From contig NZ_JAOPFX010000001.1 in assembly GCF_025515205.1 (NCBI RefSeq), positions 186,001 through 250,000 on the forward strand: a DNA stretch of 64,000 bases, given 5' to 3'. A model generated the notes under the pieces. The model was not told the origin of the DNA. It searched no databases and worked only from the letters and a program-made list of their open reading frames with translations. A program made the position numbers and the translations under genes. The stretch comes from Microbacterium fluvii. Its GTDB lineage: Bacteria > Actinomycetota > Actinomycetes > Actinomycetales > Microbacteriaceae. Of the stretch, positions 1 to 8,566 are shown piece after piece (the stretch's first letter is position 1; each line of letters starts with the position of its first letter).

Positions 1-1233
1 ACCGGCCGAGACCACCAGCAGCATGCCGTCGGCCGCGGTCGAGAGCACGGCCGCGTCGGTCACGGGGATCGTGGGGGGCGAGTCGACGATGACGGTCGCC
101 TCGCGGGCGAGGCCGGCCAGCAGCTCGCGCATGCGCTGCGAGCCGAGCACCTCGCTCGGGTTCGGGGGGAGCCGGCCCGCCGGCAGCACGCGCAGGTTGC
201 CCGTCGCGTCGGGCGAGTGCGCGACATCGACGACCTTCGCCCGGCCGGCGAGCACGTCGGTGAGGCCCGCGCCCTCGGGCAGATCGAAGAGGTTCGCGAT
301 GACGGGGCGGCGGAGATCGGCGTCGACGAGCACGACCTTCTGGCCGGCCGCGGCGAGGCTGAGGGCGATGTTGGCCGAGGTGGTCGACTTGCCGTCGCCG
401 GGGAGAGGGCTGGAGACCACGATGATGCGCGGCGGACGGTCGACGTCCATGAACTGCAGGTTGGTGCGCAGCTCCCGCATCGCCTCGGTCATCGCGGTGG
501 AGTTCTGGGTGCGCCCAGCGCCCTCGAAGGCGAGCACGCCGCGCTGGGCGACGAGATCCTTCTCGAGCGGCAGGGTGCCCACCACGGCGGCGCCGGTCTC
601 GCGCTCGATGTCGCGCGGATTGCGCACGCGGCGGTCGAGCACATGGCGGATCACCGCGTAGCCCACGCCGAGCGCCAGACCGATGAGGGCGCCGAGGGCG
701 ACATCGAGTCGCGTATTCGGCGACGACGGGCTCGAGGGCAGACGGGCGGAGTCGCCGGGGATGAGCGTGATGGCGGCAGAGCCCGGCGAGCCGTCGCCCT
801 CGATGTCGTCGATCTGGGCGAGCATGCCGCGGGTCCACGATTCGGCGAGGTCGCGGGCCTCTTCGGGCGACCCCGCCGAGGCGTCGACCTGGATGATCAC
901 GGTGTCGAGCGGATTCGACACGTCGACGCGGGTGACCAGCGCCTCGGGAGTGGTGTCCAGGCCGAGGTCGTCGATGGCGTATTCGGCGACCGAGCGCCAC
1001 GAGCCGATGTCGACATAGGAGGTGACCTTGGCGCGGGCGAGCTGGTCTGCCACGAGCGACGAGCCGGTGTCGGCGCCGGTGGTCGTGCTGGCGACGTAGC
1101 CCGACGAGGTCGCCGTGTACACCCGCGGCTGCAGCGCGCTCCAGCCGTAGGCGATCGCCGCGCCCAGCACCGTGAGCAGAACGATGCCCAGCCAGTGCGC
1201 GCGCAGGATGCGCAGGTAATCCCGCAGTTCCAC
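1..1233 (-). CDS. Wzz/BY-kinase: polysaccharide tyrosine autokinase (3' end outside window)
   Basis: Capsule or exopolysaccharide co-polymerase fused to a bacterial tyrosine kinase, controlling chain length and export at the membrane. The 411 codons visible start at a GTG with GGGGAGG just upstream. An N-terminal Wzz-type module has membrane segments at about residues 12-32 and 178-196. The cytoplasmic CpsD-type ATPase follows, with Walker A SPLPGDGKST (275-284), Walker A' VLVDADL (301-307) and Walker B VIVDSPP (381-387). The C-terminal tyrosine cluster, if present, lies beyond base 1. It is divergent from the HprK-like gene with very little space between them. The Wzz-plus-kinase fusion is the usual actinobacterial form. 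The family call is firm; the polysaccharide it serves is not visible here. Confidence 0.93.
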   Translation of the reverse strand, partial: MELRDYLRILRAHWLGIVLLTVLGAAIAYGWSALQPRVYTATSSGYVASTTTGADTGSSLVADQLARAKVTSYVDIGSWRSVAEYAIDDLGLDTTPEALVTRVDVSNPLDTVIIQVDASAGSPEEARDLAESWTRGMLAQIDDIEGDGSPGSAAITLIPGDSARLPSSPSSPNTRLDVALGALIGLALGVGYAVIRHVLDRRVRNPRDIERETGAAVVGTLPLEKDLVAQRGVLAFEGAGRTQNSTAMTEAMRELRTNLQFMDVDRPPRIIVVSSPLPGDGKSTTSANIALSLAAAGQKVVLVDADLRRPVIANLFDLPEGAGLTDVLAGRAKVVDVAHSPDATGNLRVLPAGRLPPNPSEVLGSQRMRELLAGLAREATVIVDSPPTIPVTDAAVLSTAADGMLLVVSAG

Positions 1234-1267
1234 CGTGCCTCCCCAAGTACTCCGTACACTACCTGCT

Positions 1268-2611
1268 GTGCCTTGGACTCAGCGGATCTCGGCGCTGGGC
1301 GCCGTCGTGCGGCTTGAGGGTTCCTTGAGCTTGTCCGAGCGCGAGGCGATCGGCGACGCGTGGGCCGATGCCGCGGCCGCAGACGACGGCGACGACGCGG
1401 TGCTGGAGGTTGCGGCATCCGACGATCTGGCCGGCACGCTCGACGCGCTGTCGCAGCGGGTGACGCTGGCCGCGATCGGGGCACGCCGCGGCGGACCGTG
1501 GATGCTGCATGCCGCCGGCCTCGCCCTGCCCGACGGCCGCGTGGTCGCCCTCGTCGGCCCCTCCGGCCGCGGCAAGACGACGGCCGCGCGCGTGCTGGGC
1601 CGTGCGTACGGCTACGTCTCCGACGAGACGGTGGCGATCGAGCCGGACGGCGTCGTGCGGCCGTATCGCAAGCCGCTGTCGATCATCGAGAGCCAGGGGG
1701 CGCCGAAGGCGCAGCGGTCGCCGTCGTCGCTGGGGCTGCTGCCGCTGCCGGAGGTCGAGCTGCGGCTGGCCGCCGTCGTGCTGCTGGATCGGCGCGACGA
1801 CGGGCCCGAGGAGCCGCAGATCGAACCGGTGGACTTCGGCGATGCCCTCGAAGAGCTGGTGGAGCAGTCGAGCTATCTGCCCGACCTGCCCGCGCCGCTG
1901 CAGACGATGGCGGCGCTCGCCGCGGCCGTCGGGGGTGTGCAGCGGGTCACGTACCGCGAGGCCGAGTCGCTCGTCGGGGTGCTCGAGCGGGTCGCCGTTC
2001 CGGGCTCGACGTCTGTCGCGCGCCCCCTCGACGAGAACCCGCTCGCCGCGGCCACAGCATCCGCGGGCTCCGCCTACTTCCGCACCCCGACCCGCGACGC
2101 GCTCGCCCTCGACGACCCCGACCGGCTCGCGCTGCTGCACGTCGATGAGGACGGCGACGGCACCGTGCGGATGCTGGCGGGCATCGCCCCCGCCCTGTGG
2201 CGGGCGGCGGGCGGGGCGTCGACGGCTGAACTGGTGGCCGCGGCCGTGGCCGCTCACGGCGCACCCGACGATGCCGACGCCGAGGCGCTCGTGATCGCGA
2301 CGGTCGACGAACTCGTCGGCGAGGGTGTGCTCGAGTTGCGCGAGCCGCGCTGGCGCATCGGCGACGAGGTCGCCTGGACGGACGACGGATACCGCATCGT
2401 CGTGCTCGGCCTCGACGATCCCGAACTTCAGCCGTGCGTGCTCGAGGGTTCGGCCGCGCTCATCTGGCGCGCGCTCGCCGCCGGCGGCACCCTCGACGAG
2501 CTCACGGGTGCGGCGGCCGATGCCGTCGGGGTCGACCCGGGCGCGGTCGCCGCCGACGTCGCGGCCTTCATCTCACAGCTTGCGACCGAGGGCCTCGCCG
2601 GGTCGGCGTGA
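1268..2611 (+). CDS. HprK-like ATPase with two C-terminal PqqD-like domains
   Basis: The N-terminal half resembles the C-terminal catalytic domain of HPr kinase/phosphorylase, with a P-loop GPSGRGKTT near residues 96-104 followed by a SDET segment. The C-terminal half contains two short winged-helix modules of PqqD type, each ending in an EGVLEL or TEGLAG stretch. HprK-like proteins with PqqD-like partners are known beside nucleotidyltransferase-like proteins in surface-polysaccharide loci (the HPr-rel-A type of neighbourhood). The tyrosine kinase next door and a nucleotidyltransferase-like gene at 7619-8530 fit that picture. The target is unknown. The start is uncertain: GTG at 1268 is chosen, GTG at 1235 would add 11 residues, and neither has a clear ribosome site. 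The gene runs convergently into the next one, with stop codons 3 bases apart. Confidence 0.72.
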   Translation: MPWTQRISALGAVVRLEGSLSLSEREAIGDAWADAAAADDGDDAVLEVAASDDLAGTLDALSQRVTLAAIGARRGGPWMLHAAGLALPDGRVVALVGPSGRGKTTAARVLGRAYGYVSDETVAIEPDGVVRPYRKPLSIIESQGAPKAQRSPSSLGLLPLPEVELRLAAVVLLDRRDDGPEEPQIEPVDFGDALEELVEQSSYLPDLPAPLQTMAALAAAVGGVQRVTYREAESLVGVLERVAVPGSTSVARPLDENPLAAATASAGSAYFRTPTRDALALDDPDRLALLHVDEDGDGTVRMLAGIAPALWRAAGGASTAELVAAAVAAHGAPDDADAEALVIATVDELVGEGVLELREPRWRIGDEVAWTDDGYRIVVLGLDDPELQPCVLEGSAALIWRALAAGGTLDELTGAAADAVGVDPGAVAADVAAFISQLATEGLAGSA

Positions 2612-2614
2612 ACC

Positions 2615-3688
2615 TCAGTTGAAGGTCTTGGTCGCCGTGATCGACTTGCCGTCGGCGGGGTAGGGCTCGATCGGCGTCGCCGTGTAGGTGGCGATGATCT
2701 GCTTGCCGCTGGCTGCCGAGGTGAGGTTCACGCGGAAGTGGACGACGTCGGTGTCGGTCACGCGATCGGCGACCTGCGCCACGCCGTTCGCGTTCGTCGC
2801 CTGCAGCGGCCGCGGCGTCGTGCGGTCGGCCTTGACGAACGCGAACCGGAAGATGATGTTCGAGCCCTCGACGCGCCGATCGACGTACTTCCAGTTGTTG
2901 TTCGACGAGATGGTGGGCGCGGCATCGGCCACGTACGCGGCCGGGAACGAGGCCTCGGCGATGAAGGTGACGGGCATCTGGGTGACCGGCCAGAGCTGGC
3001 TGTAGTTGACGCCCACCTGCATCTGCATGTTGAGGTAGGTGCTCTGACGGTTCGATCCGCCCGTGGTGCCTTCGTTGAAGTACCAGAACGAGATGCCCGA
3101 GGCCGTCGCCTGCGTGACGGCGCGCTGACTGATCGTGGTCGGTGTCGCGTCGGCGGCGTTCGCCACGTTCGTGACCTCGACGATCGGCTGGCTCACCATC
3201 GACGAGCCGACGACGAGCTGATAGCTCAGCGTGTTCGTGGTCGCGCCGACGGCGACGGTCGGGGCGTAGAGGAACGAGTAGGTGACCGTCGAGGCGCCGA
3301 CCGACTTCGACACGAACGACCACCCGGTACCCGACAGCGACGTCGGGTTGGGCGGCGTGGAGCCGATCTGCGACGTCTGGTAGACGGCGTTGAGGGTGAT
3401 GCCCCCCAGAGACGCCTGGGCGGCGGCCGACACGCGCACCGATGCGGTGGAGGTCACGCCGGCGGGGTACTGGTTGCTGCCGTACAGCCACGAGACCGTG
3501 CTCGAGGCGAACTCCCACGGGATGCTGGGCGCCGTGGGCGCTTGGGACGCGGCGGCGGCGGGGGCGGCGGTCGCGAGCACCAGCACGGGTGCTGCCCACA
3601 CGCCCGCCTGGATGAGCTGGCGTCGGCTGAGGGCCGGCTTCGTGCCCTCAGACAACGGCTCCAGGCGCGCTGAGCGTGCCTTCTGCAT
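2615..3688 (-). CDS. Tat-type secreted protein of unknown function
   Basis: About 357 residues. The N-terminus carries a twin-arginine signal (SRRQLIQAG) followed by a hydrophobic stretch and an AAPAAAAS cleavage region, so the protein is probably exported folded. The mature part is rich in Ser, Thr, Val and Asn, with alternating beta-strand-like segments, and has no LPXTG anchor, no catalytic signature and no C-terminal membrane helix. It looks like a beta-sandwich surface or extracellular protein. The ATG at 3688 is preferred over an upstream TTG at 3700 because GGGG precedes it at normal distance. It sits between polysaccharide-associated genes, which suggests a cell-envelope role, but I do not recognise the family. 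Confidence 0.7.
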   Translation of the reverse strand: MQKARSARLEPLSEGTKPALSRRQLIQAGVWAAPVLVLATAAPAAAASQAPTAPSIPWEFASSTVSWLYGSNQYPAGVTSTASVRVSAAAQASLGGITLNAVYQTSQIGSTPPNPTSLSGTGWSFVSKSVGASTVTYSFLYAPTVAVGATTNTLSYQLVVGSSMVSQPIVEVTNVANAADATPTTISQRAVTQATASGISFWYFNEGTTGGSNRQSTYLNMQMQVGVNYSQLWPVTQMPVTFIAEASFPAAYVADAAPTISSNNNWKYVDRRVEGSNIIFRFAFVKADRTTPRPLQATNANGVAQVADRVTDTDVVHFRVNLTSAASGKQIIATYTATPIEPYPADGKSITATKTFN

Positions 3689-3892
3689 CGACGTCCCCAA
3701 TATTCCCCAAGGCAGGGCGAGCCGAGCCCCCCAGCTCGCCCCTGACGTTGCGGCTCCCCAGCTCGCTTCCGGTCAGGCGCCGATCGACCAGAGGACTTCG
3801 GGTGTCGCTCTCCCAGAGGGTTCGGGTCCCTCGGCGGGTAGGTCTGTCATCGCCTAGTGCGAGGCTACGAGCGGGTTTTCGATGCTTGCGGG

Positions 3893-3918
3893 GATTGCGG
3901 TTAACTTGCGGCGCAATC
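3893..3918. terminator. Candidate hairpin downstream of the GGDEF-like gene
   Basis: GATTGCG at 3893-3899 and CGCAATC at 3912-3918 form 7-bp arms with a 12-base loop. It lies just past the stop of the leftward operon ending at 3948. There is no T-run, so Rho-independent activity is doubtful. It could equally be a binding site in the promoter region of the leftward secreted-protein gene. Confidence 0.25.
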
Positions 3919-3947
3919 GCACGAGAATTGCGTGACGTGTCGCGGCG

Positions 3948-5081
3948 TCAGGCCTCGACGAGGGCGCGCTCCCAGCGGTCTCCGCCGGCGATCTCGGCGC
4001 GGTCGCCGGCCGTGCGCGCGGCGGCGAGCAGGGTGTCGAGGGTGTAGCCGTGGGCGTCGACGCCGGCCCAGCCGATGCTCGCCGACAGCCGCACGGCGAT
4101 CGGCTGGTCTTCGGTGGGCGTGGCGACGCGCTCGAGCAGCTGCGACAGCAGCTGCCGCACGGCGCCTTCGGGGCGCGGCAGCAGCACGACGAAGGCGGCC
4201 GTTCCCCGGGCTTCGATGTCGGCGTCGGGCGGCATGATCGCGCGCACGTCGGCGGCGAAGCTCTCGGTGACCCGCAGGAAGGCGGCCGTGCTGGAAGCCT
4301 CGCGCAGGTCGGCGGGGTCGTCGAGGCGGATGTCGAGCACCGACCACCAGCGGTCGTGGGCCTCGCCGGCGCGGCGCAGCCGGTCTTCGGCGACGGAGCG
4401 GAAGCGGGATGCAGCCGCCACCGGCGCCTGATCGCCCGGCTCTGCGCGGGTGAGCAGCAGCAGCGAGATCAGCGCCGCCATGAGGTACACGAGCGACCCC
4501 ATGACGTTGAGTTCGCGCACCATCTCGAGGGCGTCGCCGTCTGCGGCCACCGTGCCGCTGTTCGACAGCTGGATGATGCCGTCGAGAACGCTGATGACGC
4601 CGAAGATCATGAACGCGGCCGACGAGAGCGCCAGCGGCAGGGCCTCGTCGCGCAGGTGGGGTCCGAGGCGCACGAGCTCGGCGATCGCGAGCGCGGCGAA
4701 GACGGCGGCCGACATGAAGATCACCCGGAACACGGCCGAGAACAGCTCCGTGTCGGCCGTCAGCCCCAGCGCCGTCGACACCACGACCGTGAACGCGACG
4801 GCGATCTGCCAGAGCGGGGGCGCATCGCGCCGCGCCCGAAGGCCCGACCACACGAAGGCCACGGCGCCCAGTTCGATCCCCGAGGCGATCGCGCGCAGGG
4901 TGACGTTGCCGGCAGCATCCGCCGCCACCCACACGTACGACGAGACCATCGCGACCGCGAACGCGATCGCCCACATCGCCGCGGCCCGCGACGGACGAGG
5001 GAGGAACCCGAGACCGATGTAGACCGCCGTCGCGAAGGTGGTGAGCATGACGAGCATGACGCCGAGACCGGTGTTGATCAT
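3948..5081 (-). CDS. Integral membrane protein with degenerate GGDEF domain
   Basis: 377 residues. The first 215 or so contain about seven hydrophobic helices. The C-terminal part follows the fold pattern of a diguanylate cyclase and ends with ASIGWAG and a LLAAARTAGD helix typical of GGDEF proteins, but the catalytic GGDEF loop reads RGTAAF, so cyclase activity is unlikely. It may act as a GTP or c-di-GMP sensor or a structural partner. Its ATG overlaps the sensor kinase stop by 4 bases (ATGA), so the two are translationally coupled and probably work in one signalling pathway. It is the last gene of the leftward signalling group. The degenerate status is read directly from the sequence; the role is inferred. 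Confidence 0.75.
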   Translation of the reverse strand: MINTGLGVMLVMLTTFATAVYIGLGFLPRPSRAAAMWAIAFAVAMVSSYVWVAADAAGNVTLRAIASGIELGAVAFVWSGLRARRDAPPLWQIAVAFTVVVSTALGLTADTELFSAVFRVIFMSAAVFAALAIAELVRLGPHLRDEALPLALSSAAFMIFGVISVLDGIIQLSNSGTVAADGDALEMVRELNVMGSLVYLMAALISLLLLTRAEPGDQAPVAAASRFRSVAEDRLRRAGEAHDRWWSVLDIRLDDPADLREASSTAAFLRVTESFAADVRAIMPPDADIEARGTAAFVVLLPRPEGAVRQLLSQLLERVATPTEDQPIAVRLSASIGWAGVDAHGYTLDTLLAAARTAGDRAEIAGGDRWERALVEA

Positions 5082-6721
5082 GCGGTGGGGGTCCCTTCGG
5101 AGCGGGCGGGCAGCAGCACCGTCGCGGTGGTGCCCTGCCCGAGCGTGCTGTCGATCTCGAGGCGGCCGCCGTGCTGCTCGACGATCTCGCGGGCGATCGC
5201 CATGCCCAGGCCCGTGCCCGAGATCCCGCTGTCGCGGGCGGTCTTGGCGCGGAAGTAGCGGTCGAACACGTGCGGCAGGTCGTCGCGTGAGATGCCGATG
5301 CCGCTGTCGTCGATGAGGATGCGCACCTTGTCGCCGACGTGCTGCGCGTCGACCGAGACGTGTCCGCCGCGCGGGGTGTACTTCACGGCGTTGCCGACGA
5401 GGTTGTCGACAACCTGGCGCAGCCGGAAGGCGTCGCCGCCCACGAGGAGGTCGCGGCCGAGGTCCGCCTCGAGCGTCACCTGGGCGGCCTCCGCGGCGGG
5501 CAGGAAGGCATCGACCGACGCCGTGATCACGCGTCGGAAGTCGACGGCCTCGTCGACCGGGGCCACCTGCTTGTCGGTCTCGAGCGCCGAGGCGATGAGC
5601 TGCTGCATCCGCTGCCCCGCGTTCTCGACGACGGTGAGCTTGTCGACGACGTCGGCCGGCAGATCGTCGCGGTCGAGCAGCAGGTCGACGTGGCCGACGA
5701 TGGCCGTGAGCGGGTTGCGCAGCTCGTGCGAGACGATGCTGGTCATCGTCTTGCGGTCGCGCTCGGCGTCGAGGGCGGCGGTGACGTCGCGCACGGTGAG
5801 CAGCGTCGTCTCACCCTCGCCGAGTCCGGCGGCGACGGCCCTGGTGGCGACGTCGAGTGCGTGCCAGTGGCCGTCGGTGTCGAAAAGCCACACCCGCGTC
5901 TCGAACACCTCGCCGCGCACGGCGCGGGCCATCGTGGTCTCGCCCGCAGGCAGGGCGGAGCCTCGGTAGGCGCCGTACTCTACGGCGCCGGTCGGATGCG
6001 GCTGCGCGACGTCGTCGATCGAGTAGAGCCGTCGATAGGCGTCGTTGGCGCCACGGATGCTGCCTCGGCGGTCGACGCGGGCAAGACCCGTGTCGAGCGA
6101 GTTGAACAGGATCATCGAGCGCTGGTCTTGCAGCTCGACGCGGCGGAAGGCGCGGCTGAGCTGGGTGAACTGGCGGCGCAGCAGTCCGCTGAAGGCGCGC
6201 GTGCGGCGGGCGCCGATGTGGATCGTGACGCCCAGGAAGCCGAGGCACAGCAGCACCACGATCATGCGCAGCATGTAGATCGGGGTGAGGCCGGCCGCGA
6301 GGGTGTCGACCACGAGCACCGCCGCGACGACCGAGAGGCCGCCGATCAGCCACGGCAGGGAGTAGTAGGTCGCGATCCAGGCGATGGGAAAGACCCACAG
6401 GCTCGACATGCGGCCCTCGGTGCCGCTGGCGAGCATGCCGATCGCGACGATGTCGAGCAGCGGCACGAACACCACGGTGCGCTTGCTCGCCCGGTGCCAC
6501 GGGGTGGCCAGCACGGCGCACGTGATCGCGACGATCGCGACGGCCCCGGCGATGAACTGGGGCAGCTGCAGCACCGACGGCACCAGCAGCGCCACCGACA
6601 CGACGAGTGCGACGACGCTGACGGCGAGGATCAGCTGCCACTGCCAGATCGAGCGGCTGCGTCCGTCGCCCCAGCGGCGGGTGTCGGCGGGTGTCGCCTG
6701 CGTACCCGTGCCGACCCCCAT
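5078..6721 (-). CDS. Membrane sensor histidine kinase
   Basis: 547 residues. About six transmembrane helices span residues 28-170. A PAS-like segment follows, then a HisKA domain with the phospho-acceptor in SHELRNPL (His332), an N-box NLVGNAVKYTPRGG, a G1 box DSGIGI and a G2 box GTGLGMAI. All catalytic motifs are intact, so it should autophosphorylate and pass phosphate to the response regulator encoded 52 bases upstream. The membrane part has little outside the bilayer, so it probably senses a membrane or intracellular cue. The stop overlaps the start of the GGDEF-like gene. The partner assignment is inferred from order and spacing. Confidence 0.92.
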   Translation of the reverse strand: MGVGTGTQATPADTRRWGDGRSRSIWQWQLILAVSVVALVVSVALLVPSVLQLPQFIAGAVAIVAITCAVLATPWHRASKRTVVFVPLLDIVAIGMLASGTEGRMSSLWVFPIAWIATYYSLPWLIGGLSVVAAVLVVDTLAAGLTPIYMLRMIVVLLCLGFLGVTIHIGARRTRAFSGLLRRQFTQLSRAFRRVELQDQRSMILFNSLDTGLARVDRRGSIRGANDAYRRLYSIDDVAQPHPTGAVEYGAYRGSALPAGETTMARAVRGEVFETRVWLFDTDGHWHALDVATRAVAAGLGEGETTLLTVRDVTAALDAERDRKTMTSIVSHELRNPLTAIVGHVDLLLDRDDLPADVVDKLTVVENAGQRMQQLIASALETDKQVAPVDEAVDFRRVITASVDAFLPAAEAAQVTLEADLGRDLLVGGDAFRLRQVVDNLVGNAVKYTPRGGHVSVDAQHVGDKVRILIDDSGIGISRDDLPHVFDRYFRAKTARDSGISGTGLGMAIAREIVEQHGGRLEIDSTLGQGTTATVLLPARSEGTPTA

Positions 6722-6773
6722 CCGGTCAGTCTATCCAGGCCGCGGCGGCTGACTCGCGGCTGCTGAGAGGCGG

Positions 6774-7577
6774 TCAGCCGGCTGCGGTGGCGGCGGGGGA
6801 GGCGACGGTGCGGTAGCCGACGCCGCGCACGGTCTCGATGAAGCGCGGCTGCGCCGCCGTCTCGCCGAGCTTGCGGCGCAGGTTCGTCATGTGGGCCTCG
6901 ATCGCGCGCTCGTCGGCGTCGCTGACCCTGGCCGGGTCGAGGTAGGTCTCGTCGTGCAGAGTGAGCACGAGGTCGGCCTTGCTGCGCACACGGCGCCCCG
7001 ACTCGAGGATCGTGGCGAGCAGCTCGAACTCGGTGCGGGTGAGCACGACGTCGCGCTGGTCGACGACCACGGCTCGCGTGGCGCGGTCGAGGGTGAGGCC
7101 GTTGTGGGCGAGCACATCGGGATCGGATGCCGCCTCGACGGCCGCCGCGGGCGCCGTGGCGATGATGGGGATCGAGCCGCTGGGCGTGGCGCGCGGGAAG
7201 CGGGGGCGGCGCAGCATGGCCACGAGGCGTGCCCGCAGCTCGCGTGCGCGGAAGGGCTTGACGACGACATCGTCGGCGCCGACGCCGAAGCCCAGCACGG
7301 CGTCGGCCTCGTCGGTGAGGGCGGTGATGATGACGATGTAGGTGTCGCTGAGTTCGCGGATGCGGCGGGTCGCCTCATAGCCGTCGATGCCGGGCATGTT
7401 GACGTCGATCGTGGTGAGCACCGGGTCGTGCTCTTCGACGGCGGCTACGCCGTCGAGCCCGTTGTCGACATCGACCACCGTGAAGCCGGCGCTCGTGAGG
7501 ATGTCGACGAGCAGGTGGCGCACGTCGGGATCGTCGTCGATGACGACCGCCGTGCGGGCGGGTGCGGGTTCGGCCAT
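6774..7577 (-). CDS. OmpR-family response regulator
   Basis: 267 residues. The receiver domain has the acidic pocket DDD at 14-16, the phospho-acceptor Asp58 in TIDVNMPG, and the conserved Lys in VVVKPF. After a linker rich in Ala and Pro, a winged-helix DNA-binding domain shows LTRTEFELL, the HMTNLRRKLGE recognition helix and the RGVGYR hairpin. The ATG at 7577 has GAGGGA upstream in its own direction. An open frame continues further upstream but has no homology to receivers, so the shorter start is used. It lies directly upstream of the sensor kinase and is most likely its partner. No target operator could be assigned. Confidence 0.93.
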   Translation of the reverse strand: MAEPAPARTAVVIDDDPDVRHLLVDILTSAGFTVVDVDNGLDGVAAVEEHDPVLTTIDVNMPGIDGYEATRRIRELSDTYIVIITALTDEADAVLGFGVGADDVVVKPFRARELRARLVAMLRRPRFPRATPSGSIPIIATAPAAAVEAASDPDVLAHNGLTLDRATRAVVVDQRDVVLTRTEFELLATILESGRRVRSKADLVLTLHDETYLDPARVSDADERAIEAHMTNLRRKLGETAAQPRFIETVRGVGYRTVASPAATAAG

Positions 7578-7594
7578 GATGTCCCTCAGGAAAG

Positions 7595-7620
7595 GAGGGC
7601 CAGCCCCAAGCCGGGCCCTC
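7595..7620. terminator. Candidate 7-bp hairpin at the end of the nucleotidyltransferase-like gene
   Basis: GAGGGCC at 7595-7601 and GGCCCTC at 7614-7620 pair perfectly over a 12-base loop. The right arm touches the stop codon of the gene at 7619-8530. It may reduce read-through into the response regulator gene. There is no T-run. Confidence 0.3.
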
Positions 7621-8530
7621 AGTGAGACCGATTGTGCCAGATCGCGCGGGCCGTTCTGGGGAGCGATTTCACGCCCCGACCCCAGCGCAAGATTCGCGCA
7701 AGAAGCTTGTGGGCGGGGCGGTCCTGCACTTCGGGTCTCGACAGCAGCAGATCGCGGTCGGAGGGCCAGAACGCGGTCCACAGAATGCGGGGGCGTTCGC
7801 GCCACGGCGAGCGGCGCAGAGCGACGGTCCACATGTAGGCGCCGGCCCATCCGGAGTCGACGCGTTCGCGCCATTCGTGCAGGTCGGTCGAGGCGAGTTC
7901 GGCCTCGGTCGGCTCGACGTGCACGCCGAGGCGAGGCAGCACCGATTCGAGCGTCGCGACGCAGCCGGTGACACGGGCCAGCGCGCCGATCTCGGCGATC
8001 TCCTCGGCGCTCAGCGGGAGTCGGACGAGGTGCTCGAGCTCGTCGACGTGGCGGCGCTGCACGCGGGTGCCGCGCAGCGAGTGCAGGGCGAGGATCAGGA
8101 TGCTGGCGGCCCTGCCAGGGATGTCGCACGTGCGATGCGCGAAGTCGAGCCGCTCGCGCGCGACCCAGAGCGCGTCGAACACGTCGGCCGGGTCGGCGAG
8201 GAACCCGGGGAAGAAGCTGTGCACGTCGAGGTCGCACGGCCACCCGTCGCGCAGGAAGGTGCGCGAGTGCAGCGTCGTGAGGCGACTGATCAAGATGTCG
8301 GGGCGCTTGCGCCAGCCTTCCGCAAGAATCGCGTCGCACAGCTCGTCGAATCGGCCGGGTTCGATGAGGGCGTCGACGTCGGCCGAGGTGCGCGGGTCGC
8401 GCAGGCCGTGGTGGCTGAGCGAGGCGCCTTTGATCAGCAGCATCCGGATTCCGCGCTCATCGGCGAGGTGCTGCACCCACGCCGACGCGAGCGCGTCGGC
8501 CTCGGCGAGCTGCAGGATGCTGTCGGGCAC
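7619..8530 (-). CDS. Nucleotidyltransferase-fold protein (PF14907-like)
   Basis: 303 residues, GTG start. The N-terminus shows a nucleotidyltransferase-like active-site pattern: LLIKGASLSHHG followed by SADVDALI, where the spaced acidic residues would bind metal, and a third acidic position in CDLDVHSF. These are the hallmarks of the uncharacterised nucleotidyltransferase group that often accompanies HprK-like and PqqD-like proteins in polysaccharide loci. The substrate is unknown. The C-terminal part is helical and rich in Arg and Trp. It is upstream of the response regulator on the same strand with a 41-base gap holding a small hairpin. The family call is moderately sure; the link to the HprK-like gene is inference. 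Confidence 0.72.
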   Translation of the reverse strand: MPDSILQLAEADALASAWVQHLADERGIRMLLIKGASLSHHGLRDPRTSADVDALIEPGRFDELCDAILAEGWRKRPDILISRLTTLHSRTFLRDGWPCDLDVHSFFPGFLADPADVFDALWVARERLDFAHRTCDIPGRAASILILALHSLRGTRVQRRHVDELEHLVRLPLSAEEIAEIGALARVTGCVATLESVLPRLGVHVEPTEAELASTDLHEWRERVDSGWAGAYMWTVALRRSPWRERPRILWTAFWPSDRDLLLSRPEVQDRPAHKLLARILRWGRGVKSLPRTARAIWHNRSH

Positions 8531-8566
8531 GGCTCCACGGTAGTGGCGGTGTGGGCGGGTGCACTC

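Noticed and set aside
1235..1317. Shared start region of the divergent kinase and HprK-like genes as a dedicated bidirectional promoter
   Set aside because: Only about 35 bases separate the starts, too few for two promoters. I saw no convincing -35 and -10 pair, so no promoter is called.
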